A DNA stretch of 41,195 nt from Acanthamoeba lenticulata (Eukaryota > Discosea > Longamoebia > Acanthamoebidae). This document shows, one piece after another, positions 1 to 8,268 of this stretch. The stretch lies in NCBI GenBank assembly GCA_002179805.1, contig NAVB01000580.1, forward strand, positions 1 to 41,195, in the 5' to 3' direction. Every line of letters starts with the position of its first letter. The stretch's first letter is position 1. The translations under genes were made by a program, and so were the position numbers. The notes under the pieces were generated by a model that saw only the letters and a list, made by a program, of their open reading frames with translations, did not search any database and was not told the origin of the DNA.

Positions 1-755
1 GGTACCCGTTGCCCCACTCCAGCCCCCCCCCCCCCAACGCTCGGGCTTGAGTGACCCACGGTCTCTCTCTTTCAGGCTATCCGTTCAACCCACCATCAAT
101 GTATGGCATGCCTGCGATGACTTCTCCATCCGACGCCTATCTCCTCAGTGGGCGGGTAGACCAGCAGGCATTCCTCCTTCTTCTCTGCACATGTGCTCTC
201 GAACGCGCTCATCGTCGGTAGGTGGGTGTTGTGCAACAGGACGCTCGACTTGGGCCCAAGTCGGGAAAGCCTATCGTGCGGTTCCCGCCGGGCTCCACTT
301 TGTTCATATCCAACCTAGGCCTGGCCACCTCGGAGCAAGAGATCACAGAAATCTTTGGACGGTGCGACACTACACCACGAGCACTGGAGGCCTGGTCAGT
401 CAACGTGCTTGCTTGTCTTGCTCACCTTCTTCATTCCTACGCCAAATGCTTTGCTGGCCAGGTTTCACGGTTTCATTCGAGCGCAAATCTACAACAGAAG
501 CAGCAACATTGTGAACGCCTTTGTGCAGTACAAGGCACGTTCATGGCCCCGTCTCTCTTTTTGCATTTTCATCCAGCTTGTTGACTTGTTGTGGATCATG
601 ACGACTGCTTGTAGGACTACGAGTGCTCCACGCAGGCACTCACCCACCTGCAGGGGAGCATCTTGGCATCGTCGGACAAGGGTCCCATAAAGATCGAGTA
701 CGCTAAGAACCAGATGGTCATCCGAAAGGAGGACGCTGGGCCTTACGGGCCTTGA
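1..755 (+). CDS. RRM-domain RNA-binding protein, 3' part (5' end outside window)
   Basis: Exons 76-155, 240-361, 462-534 and 615-755 join in frame. An exon base at position 1 followed by a GT at 2 suggests the preceding exon ends at the window edge. The single visible RNA recognition motif starts at an RNP2-like TLFISNLG and has an RNP1-equivalent IVNAFVQYK. It ends with IKIEYAKNQM, the pattern of a beta4 strand, and the protein stops shortly after at PYGP. A Pro/Met/Ser-rich linker precedes the domain. The arrangement (short protein, C-terminal RRM, long 'KIEYAKNQ' strand) resembles the RBPMS/couch-potato group, so binding of single-stranded RNA is the likely role. The intron at 535-614 begins GC rather than GT (AAG|GCACGT). 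A polyadenylation hexamer follows directly at 757. Family call is firm; orthology is not. Confidence 0.8.
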
Positions 756-756
756 G

Positions 757-762
757 AATAAA
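757..762 (+). terminator. AATAAA polyadenylation signal of the RRM gene
   Basis: The hexamer AATAAA begins two bases after the TGA stop at 753-755, implying a very short 3' UTR, as is seen at other gene ends in this window. Confidence 0.6.
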
Positions 763-974
763 AAGATACAACACCACCTTCGCGTCGTTCATTCTTCCAG
801 GACTAAATCGCAGGAAAAGGTTTATTTTTCTTTGTCGACAGAAAAGTATCAACTCGACAGAATGTGCTTGACACGATTCGACAGGTGTACACTTACAACA
901 TGGAAGGACATCGTGGACACGTCCCTTTTGGTGGAAAGCAGGACACAGGAGCCTGATAACTTCTTACCATCATC

Positions 975-3409
975 ATGCGAAACACAAACACGGGAGCTTT
1001 GTTTGTCTTGATAGTGATGCTGGTGGGCAGGGCGGCTGCAGACTCGCGCCCGGTATTTCAGCTTGACCGTGCTGCCTCCAGCCGCGAGAGTCGTGGCCAA
1101 AGTACGACCTCCCCTCTGAACAGCTGTACTCAGGGTGAACTTACACAAGGTCCTGCAGCTGCGCTAGAACGAATCTACAAGGACGCAGAGCTCAGTAGCT
1201 CTGTCCACAGTCTTTGCTGGAAGCAGGCCGTTGACAACTTGGTCGAGGGCTGCAAAACTATGGATGGTACTTTTATTGAGTTGTGCTCTTGTGGTAGGAC
1301 GACCCGCCTCTCAATCGGTGCCACCTTGCAGAGGCAGAACGAAGCAAGTTCGCGATGCAACTCGCCAACTGCCATCTTGAACGGTCCGGTCTTGCAGTGC
1401 ATCCGTGCACAAAAGACATGGAGCTCATTGAGTGGTACCGTATACAACTCGCCTTACGCTTTCGATGGTCTTGCTGACAATCCGCAGCACACGGCCAATC
1501 ACCAACAACCCAATCGCTTTCAACGCATACACCGGTTCGTTGTCCTCTCAATCTACTAGAACCTCGACGAGGGCTACTGACTTATCCTTGACTGGACTTT
1601 GCCACAAAGAGTTTCTTCTGCATTCGGAGAACATCTGCTACTTCATTCAGAGCATCTACTTCCAGGAGAAGACTGAGCGAACCATCTCCTCTCTCGCATA
1701 TGCGACCACAGCCACGCTTGAGTCCATGGAGGGGCTTCAGGACTTGTCTTCAGCCATGAACTCTATGCTGTATGTCTGCCAAGAACCTTTGCTCGTCGCG
1801 CGATCAATTCTAAGGCAGGCCTGCAGTCAGGATTCAATGCAGGCTCAAGCTGAATTGGCAAGCAGTCAAGTAGCTCTACGCGACACAATGTCTGAAATGA
1901 AGGACGAACAGGTTCAGGGATTGCAGTCCATTCACGATCACTTTGGCCAGCTGCAGCTTCTTTCGCGTACTCCCGACTTTCTTCTCTCATGCTCCATGCG
2001 GCTCATTCTTCTTGACATCACAGGCAACATCCAAACGGGTGTGGAGGAAACGATCAAGGAGCAGCGGGAAATGCGTGAGCGGCAGCTGGCATTCAGCGAG
2101 CAACAAGACCGCATGTACATTCAAGGCCTTGACTTCTTCAACCACATGACCTCTGAATCAGCGTTCGTCCGCGAGCAAATGCAGGTAAGTCACTGTGGCA
2201 ACCTGGAACACAAGCGACTGATCCGAGTCCTCGTTGGTCTTCTAGTCCTCGACCGAGATGCAGAGCCTGCTCCTGGCCGAGCAACAGGCAATCGTGCAAC
2301 GTGTGCATACCATCAAAGAGTACCAAGGACAGCTCGTGGATTCACAGAAGGAGTTCTTTGAACAGCAACAAAAGCTCCATCACGATACTAAACAGGTGCC
2401 TCAAACTCTGGACAAACCTGCTCTTCACGGGCAGCGCTTACCCATGACTCTATCACCCTCACACAGCAACTACTCGAAATCATCACGGACTCAACGACAG
2501 CCAGCCAACACTTGCACCAGCTTGTCCAGGTGCAAACGTCGGCTTTCCAGACCGCTGTCAATCACATCGGTGAACTCGCTACCCGGTGCGCTACCCTTGC
2601 TTCACGGTTGAAAGGAAAGTGTCCCGTCTTTGATGTAGGTGCTACTTGGCGGTAGGTCGGAGGACACGCTCGCCGCACTCCACGAGCAACACTCCAAGCT
2701 TGCTTCTTTACAGAACGAGCTCCTTGGGAGCGTGGAGAAGGTCGTAGAGTTTCAGCGGTCCATCTTGGGTACCTCAAGAGTTTGTGGTCTGCGCTCAAAT
2801 TGGTTCTTTCTAACTTCTCTACTGCAGGAGAGTTTTTCGATGTGAAGACCACCGCCTTCTACGCTGCATTTCTTCTGTTCGCCTTCCTGCTCACCTCCTT
2901 CTCCTTCACCGGACCAGCCCGCGGACGAGTGCTTTTAGGTAAGGAATAGCTGCTCCCCTCCTCCAGCCCGACCGAGAGACGTGATTCCTGATGAACCAGT
3001 TCGTTCATGCGTGCGCTCAAAATAGTGGTCCTCGCCAACGCTCTCGTCGAAAAGGTGGTACACTCTTACGGTCTACACTTCTTCCTGTGGGCGACCGCTG
3101 ATGCATTGGCGATCACAGTCCGCTGGGTACGCGGTTCTGAAGAGAGCAGCTCAGATCTTAACACACGTGGACGTCGACCTGCAGGTGGCCGTCTGCGCGG
3201 CGTTGCTCGTGCTCTTTGCGAGCGCGGTGGGACACAAGGACCTGATGCACGACAACAACCGGTTGTTGCTGGCGGTGGAGGAGAGGAACGCACGCATCCT
3301 CGAGCACCTGCAACACCAAGAGACCTTGTGGGCTCTCCAGCTGCGCGAGATCACTGACAAGCACTCCCGCCTCCGCGCGAGGCCCGCGCGCCCCGAGGAG
3401 GCCGAGTAG
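975..3409 (+). CDS. GEX1: GEX1/KAR5/Brambleberry-family nuclear fusion (karyogamy) protein
   Basis: Twelve exons join in phase to about 575 aa: 975-1266, 1332-1434, 1488-1534, 1610-1769, 1815-1966, 2024-2184, 2246-2395, 2467-2585, 2656-2768, 2828-2938, 3027-3055, 3119-3409. It opens with a signal peptide (LFVLIVMLVGRAAA). The cysteine-rich KAR5/GEX1 domain follows: SLCWKQAVDNLVEGC, then SKFAMQLANCHLERSG, then HPCTKDMELIEC, then AYTEFLLHSENICYFIQ. This spacing of Cys pairs around LANCHL is the family signature. Next comes a long Gln-rich helical/coiled-coil region, then hydrophobic segments near the C-terminus (FYAAFLLFAFLLTSF; VAVCAALLVLFASAV) and a basic tail. Family members sit in the nuclear envelope of gametes or zygotes and are needed for nuclear fusion. 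Introns 1770-1814 and 1967-2023 are multiples of three without stops, so retained forms are possible. Identification is high; function here is inferred. Confidence 0.85.
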
Positions 3410-3458
3410 TGTCGTTGAACTGGACTGGGGGACGCTCCAAGGAGGAGTAAAAATACGT

Positions 3459-3991
3459 TTATTCTACATGGATGAAGGCGGGACTGGCTAAGAACCTCCG
3501 TGACAAGAAGCTTCCTTGCGTAGAGGCCAAACATCACGACGCCGCGCCGGTAGGCACCGAGGAGACCACTCCTTCTTGGAGCGCTTACGAGAAGGGCGAG
3601 GGACGAAAGCCACGACGAAACCGGAACAACCTGCGGGGCAGGCCTTGCCGCATTCATGCGCGTACGTCAGCTCATCAAAGGCGAGGGTACTGCAGAACAA
3701 CACGTCAAGGGAGGAGATGCACACACACGCGGGGCCGGTTGCTTCAGTTCCACAACGCATAAGGACAAGAGGACCGATTGGCCTGAGTCAAAAGTAGGAA
3801 GAAGAAGGGCTGAGTCAGCTGCTCTTGATCGTCCCGGCCGATCAGGGTCAAGAAAGCAAGGCCCGGGTGGCGGTGTAGCGGCCGTCAGGCCTTGTCCGTT
3901 CGGGCCGTCACCAGGCCTCACTCTTTTTGTGGCGGCAAGCCAAGTTGATGTGCCGGAAAGACAAGACCGACAGATCCGCAGGCCGCTTCAT
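3459..3991 (-). CDS. Small cysteine-containing protein of unknown function (about 87 aa)
   Basis: Four minus-strand exons join in phase: 3912-3991 (ATG at 3991), 3729-3782, 3589-3689, 3459-3487. The product starts MKRPADLSVLSFRHIN, continues PIGPLVLMRCGTEATG and FDELTYAHECGKACPAGC, and ends SPAFIHVE. I do not recognise the family. Splice sites are good (donor GTAAGC at 3588; acceptors TTTTGACTCAG, TGTTCTGCAG, GTTCTTAG). Its stop codon overlaps an AATAAA on the minus strand (complement of 3458-3463), which supports a real 3' end convergent with GEX1. Five cysteines cluster in the middle, so metal or disulfide chemistry is possible but unproven. The start lies about 180 bp from the divergent CBS gene. 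A chance open reading path cannot be excluded. Confidence 0.45.
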
Positions 3992-4173
3992 GAGCGAACC
4001 GCAGACTGGCGGCTATCCTTCTCTCGGCTCGCTGCGCGACATCTCCCTCTCCACTCAACCGCACGCGTGCTGAACTCTTGAAGGTACTGGTAAGCAAAGG
4101 AGAGAACGAGGAGAAAGCGTGTGCACAGGCACAAGAGGAAAGAGAGCGCACTACGACTTTCTGCAGGTGAAGG

Positions 4174-7100
4174 ATGAAGAAGCTGGCGAGTCTGCCCTCC
4201 TTTCATGGCGACCATCAAGCGCGCAAGAAGGTCACGACACAGGACGTTCGGAAGAAGGCCCAGGACGAGGATGTGTCAGACAGCGAGGGCGCAAGTGTCG
4301 AGGAAGAAGGAGCCCAGGAGGAGAAGCTCAACGGCGAGGACAGAGAACGGAAGCTGGGACGCAGCAAGAGCTTCAAGATGCGTCTGCTCAAGAAGATGGG
4401 ACGAGGCAAAGAAGATGAGAAGAAGTCGAACGGGAAGAAAGATTCCAGTGACGACAAGCAGGAGCTCAAGCGGAGGCTGGAGCGGGAGAAGCGAAAGGAG
4501 GAGATCATCTTGAGCTACGACAAGAAGGCCGCCCTCGAATCCTCCTCTCGGACCGACCAGAGCACGCCCGCCATCATGTGCGGACTCAATCTGCCGGGCT
4601 ACAGGGGCCACCACCTCAAGAAGAGCGGCACCTCTTCGACGAACAACCGAGGGCGGCAAGGCACTGGGGAGGAGCGGCATACCAACCCTCTCCTCATCGC
4701 TGCCAACGACAAGGAGCGCAGGAGCGAGCGTCTTCATCGTGAGCTGCGCCTCGGGGCCATCTTCTCGTCAAAGGAAAAGATCGAAAACGAAGAAAGAACG
4801 AAAGAAACAAAGAAAGAGAAGCGACTCAGCAGCTTCCTGCATGGCGCCGGCTTCAAGCGTGACAATAACGCTCCGTCTGCGAAGCAGTCGCCAAAGGAGC
4901 CGTCCCCCAAGCCAACGTTGCATCCGCCCTCCGCAGGTGGCTCGCCCTGGGTGAGGGTGGACCAGCCCAGCGGCGCTGCTGTCGGACGGCGGTTCGACAG
5001 CGGCGAGAACGACTACATTGATCGGGCCGAAGAGGGCATCGACCTGATGGAGCTCCAGCGCCGGTTCCAGATGGTCGGCACCGACTCGGGCGTCGCCCCC
5101 GACACCGAGGAAGAGCGCCGGAAGGCGCGCCTGGCCGAGGACCGGATCAAGGGCACGTCCCGCCTGCCCTGGTGGGGCCTCAACGCCTCGTCCGGAAAGG
5201 AGGGCCGGCGCAAGGAGTGGGAGCGCTTCTTCTCCGGCTTCAAGGTCTCCGAGCTGTGGGAGGACAACGAGGAGGAAAACGACGACGATGACGACAACGA
5301 GGACGTCGAGGAGTGCCGCGGCGGCAAGGTGGGCTATCTGACCGAAGAGACGACCGTCAAGGAGGCTCTCGACACCATGACCGACCGCGGGCTCAACGCG
5401 CTGCCCATCTGCCTCAAGGGGCTGAGCGACTCGACTGAGTCCGGCGACCTGGCCAAGGAGGCAGACGCCAGTGGCCTCGGCGGCACCGGCGGGGACGACG
5501 AGTTGCGCGAGCGGGCGCTGCGTAGGCTGCGCAAGTGGCGCAAGGCGGAGCTCATGCGGGAGCGCGAGCGCAAGCAACGCAAGCAGAGCGGGAAGACGGT
5601 ACTCGGGTGGCTCGACCTGCGCGACCTGCTCACGTTCGCTATCTTCAAGTTCCCGCGTCCGCCATCGGCCGACATCGGCATCGCCGAGGTGCGGCGCCAG
5701 GGCCTCGAGTTCACGCAGCACAAGATCGGGGAGCTGGTCAACATCTACGGCATGAACGGCGGCCACATCGTCAACGACGAGGGCACCGGTGGTCAGGGCC
5801 GGCACCGCATCGCCGCCAACGACCGCATGCCGGCCGTGTTCCGCATGCTCCGCAACGAGAAGGGCCTCCGCGTGCTGCCGGTGTACGACCAGAGCCAGCT
5901 GCCGGTGGAGAGCCGCAGCCTCGTGCGCGTGCTCGACACCAACGCCGTGGTCAAGTGGCTCTACCGCGTGGTGCACGACAACCGCGGCCGCTCGCCGTTC
6001 GTGCGCGACCTGGCTGTGCGGCAGGTGCGCCACTGGGGCGCGTTTGCCGACACGATCCTCGGCAAGGAGCTCATCTACTTCGAGACCGAGGAGATGATCA
6101 ACAACTTTGACCACTTCCGGGCGAGCAAGCGCGAGCGACGCATGAGCAAGCTCTTCATCCCCTTTGGCACGGTGGACGAGGGCGAGGGCAGCACCGTCCT
6201 GATCCAGAAGGGCGCCAGCGGCGGCAGCGGGCACAATAACAACAGCAGTAGCAATGGGAAGAAGAGCCCGTCGTCGCCTTCGACGCCGGACCATGGCATG
6301 GAGAAGCTCGACCTCAACAAGCACCTGTTCACTATTTCGGCCGACCGCAGCGTGATCGACGCCTTCAAGATCATGTACAACTACAAGGTCTCGGCCCTCG
6401 GCGTGCTGGAGAAGAAGGGCAAGGAGAAGAACCTGGACGACGAGAGCAGCAGCGACGACGACGACTCGGAAAATGACAGCGACGACAGCGGCGACACTGA
6501 CCACGACGAGACCAGCAGCGACTCGAGCAGCGACTCAGAGTCTTCGTCCTCGGAGAGCGAAAGCGACACCAGTCCCGCCAGTCGCGAGCGGAGGAAGCGT
6601 GACCAGGAGAAGGCGCGAGGCCCGAGCCTTAAGGAGGCCAAGGCCATGATCGAGGCCAGGGAAAGCGATGACGATGACAGCAGCAGCAGAAGCGAATCCG
6701 AGGCGGCCGCAAGGAAGGAGGCCTCCTCCCCGAAAAAAGGCCTCGAGGCCAAGTCGCCCGTCAACGTTGGCGCCAAGCTGCGGCCCCCGATCGCGCCGCG
6801 CGACTCGGTGAGCCTGCACGATCGGCCCACGCGCTCGCAGAGTGACCCGCAGGGCCTGGGCTCGATGTCCAAGCGGGCCAGCGCGCACGACGCCTCCGAC
6901 ACGGCCAAGACTCGGGTGACGGCCGGAAGCAAGGACCGCCTCAGCCGGCCGAAGAAGTCGTCGCCGCCGTCGTCGCGGCTCAGGCGGCAGGAGATGGTGG
7001 TCCGCTCGAGCGAGGCCGGGAGGCTGATCTCGCACCTGAGCTCGAGCGACCTGAAGCACTTTGAGCCGTTTGCAATGATGCGCTGCCTCCACATGTCGAT

Positions 7101-7410
7101 CAAGGAGTACCTGACCTGCTACAAGGAGAAGAAGCCGCTCGTCACCTGCCGGCGCGACACCACGCTCCTCCAGCTTCTCGAGAAGATGGCGCGCGAGCAA
7201 GTCAACCGCGTGTGGCTCCTGGCCGATGAAGACGACGACAGCAACGTCGATCTGCCCCAGGACGAGAACCACAAAGGGCACGAGCGGAAGAAGACCGGGA
7301 CGGTCGAGGCCAACGGCGGCAGGACGGCGACGAAGAGCGAGACCAACAGCGGCCGGCCTATCGGCATGATCTCGTTGGCGGACATCATGGCTGAAGTGAC
7401 GCGGCTGTAG
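4174..7410 (+). CDS. Four-CBS-repeat protein with large acidic/Ser-rich inserts (AMPK-gamma/SDS23-like)
   Basis: Single-exon frame of 1078 aa; ATG 4174 is preceded by an in-frame TGA at 4168. The first ~300 residues are charged and disordered. CBS-like units follow. CBS1 is at ~385-490 (YLTEETTVKEALDTMTDRG... VLGWLDLRDLL). CBS2 is at ~500-605 (IAANDRMPAVFRMLRNEKGLRVLPV... AVVKWLYRVV). CBS3 starts at ~716 (HLFTISADRSVIDAFKIMYNYKV) but is split by a ~190-residue Ser/Asp/Glu-rich insert. CBS4 is at ~988-1078 (TTLLQLLEKMAREQVNRVW... PIGMISLADIMAEVTRL) and also carries an acidic insert. Two tandem pairs are the arrangement of AMPK gamma/SNF4 and SDS23, which bind adenine nucleotides at the pair interface. 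Nucleotide binding here is inferred. The absence of introns in so long a gene is unusual beside its neighbours. Confidence 0.75.
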   Translation: MKKLASLPSFHGDHQARKKVTTQDVRKKAQDEDVSDSEGASVEEEGAQEEKLNGEDRERKLGRSKSFKMRLLKKMGRGKEDEKKSNGKKDSSDDKQELKRRLEREKRKEEIILSYDKKAALESSSRTDQSTPAIMCGLNLPGYRGHHLKKSGTSSTNNRGRQGTGEERHTNPLLIAANDKERRSERLHRELRLGAIFSSKEKIENEERTKETKKEKRLSSFLHGAGFKRDNNAPSAKQSPKEPSPKPTLHPPSAGGSPWVRVDQPSGAAVGRRFDSGENDYIDRAEEGIDLMELQRRFQMVGTDSGVAPDTEEERRKARLAEDRIKGTSRLPWWGLNASSGKEGRRKEWERFFSGFKVSELWEDNEEENDDDDDNEDVEECRGGKVGYLTEETTVKEALDTMTDRGLNALPICLKGLSDSTESGDLAKEADASGLGGTGGDDELRERALRRLRKWRKAELMRERERKQRKQSGKTVLGWLDLRDLLTFAIFKFPRPPSADIGIAEVRRQGLEFTQHKIGELVNIYGMNGGHIVNDEGTGGQGRHRIAANDRMPAVFRMLRNEKGLRVLPVYDQSQLPVESRSLVRVLDTNAVVKWLYRVVHDNRGRSPFVRDLAVRQVRHWGAFADTILGKELIYFETEEMINNFDHFRASKRERRMSKLFIPFGTVDEGEGSTVLIQKGASGGSGHNNNSSSNGKKSPSSPSTPDHGMEKLDLNKHLFTISADRSVIDAFKIMYNYKVSALGVLEKKGKEKNLDDESSSDDDDSENDSDDSGDTDHDETSSDSSSDSESSSSESESDTSPASRERRKRDQEKARGPSLKEAKAMIEARESDDDDSSSRSESEAAARKEASSPKKGLEAKSPVNVGAKLRPPIAPRDSVSLHDRPTRSQSDPQGLGSMSKRASAHDASDTAKTRVTAGSKDRLSRPKKSSPPSSRLRRQEMVVRSSEAGRLISHLSSSDLKHFEPFAMMRCLHMSIKEYLTCYKEKKPLVTCRRDTTLLQLLEKMAREQVNRVWLLADEDDDSNVDLPQDENHKGHERKKTGTVEANGGRTATKSETNSGRPIGMISLADIMAEVTRL

Positions 7411-7518
7411 CCTGTGGGTCAGTTTGTGAACAGAGAATACATTTCCGCCGAAATGGCGTGTGCGTCAGCAAAACAATAAGCGTGCCCAAACCACTAAAGC
7501 AACCACGAGAAGACAAGG

Positions 7519-8097
7519 ATGGAGCAGCAGCCGCCGACGGAGAGCAACATCGTCTCGGCCATTCTAGCTGGCGCGCACACCACGTGCTCGACTGAGTGGG
7601 ACTCAAACTGGGGGGCCGCACGGGCTCGGCTGCACTACGCCACGCCTTCGGGAGGGGCCGCGTGGGTGCCTCGCGTGGCCAACAACAACCAGTGGATACA
7701 AGTGACTGTGGGTCAGCCCGTGGCCTGGGTTCGCGTGGAGTCGCAGGGCCGAAGCGACAGTGAGCAGTGGGTCAAGGTACACGACATTAAAAGAGCAAAT
7801 TAAATCTGCAACTCACCGCAATCGTCTTGCTACATCTACCAGACGTTCATGGTGCAGTACTCCAATAATGGACGAGACTGGTATGTCGCGGACGGAGGAC
7901 GCGTGTTCAATGGAAACAGTGATAGGGAGTCGGTGGTAGGCCACAACTTCAACCACCCCTTCACAGCGCGGTGCGTGCGCATCGTGCCTTTGTCCTGGAA
8001 CGGACACCCAAGCCTACGCTGCGAGTTCTACTACCGCGACCCATACGCTTCTTTGGTGCCCACAGAGGGTGATGTAGCGGCCCACAAGTCTGCTTGA
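7519..8097 (+). CDS. Discoidin-type (F5/8 type C-like) domain protein
   Basis: Two exons (7519-7776, 7843-8097) give about 170 aa that consist almost wholly of one discoidin domain. Visible family features are SAILAGAHTTCSTEWDSNWG at the N-terminus, NNNQWIQVTVGQPVAWVRVE, QGRSDSEQWVK, then MVQYSNNGRDWYVADGG, RVFNGNSDRESVVGHNF and the closing strand ARCVRIVPLSWNGHPSLRCEF. The last motif (R-x-VRI-x-P-x-xWNGH) closely matches the N-terminal domain of Dictyostelium discoidins, carbohydrate-binding cytosolic or externalised lectins. No signal peptide is visible. The H-type lectin domain of true discoidin I is absent, so this is a stand-alone domain. Sugar or cell-surface binding is inferred. Confidence 0.85.
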
Positions 8098-8102
8098 TCT
8101 GA

Positions 8103-8108
8103 AATAAA
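8103..8108 (+). terminator. AATAAA polyadenylation signal of the discoidin-domain gene
   Basis: AATAAA lies five bases after the TGA at 8095-8097 and is followed by a second overlapping AATAAA. Confidence 0.55.
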
Positions 8109-8268
8109 ATAAAAATCTCTTTTTCCGAAGCAAGAAGCGGAAATGCAAAGTACGCCTGCTCGTCTCATTGGACGAAATGACGGAAGAAGAAAACGACAAC
8201 GCGGCTGCAATAAAAACGGCCAACAAGAAGACTGCCACAGCAACTAACCACCCCGCTAGCCTTCTGCC

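Noticed and set aside
4768..6504. 578-aa open frame on the minus strand
   Set aside because: It lies wholly antisense to the CBS-repeat gene; its Leu/Val/Ala/His-rich composition is what the complement of G/C-ending codons gives, and no domain is visible.
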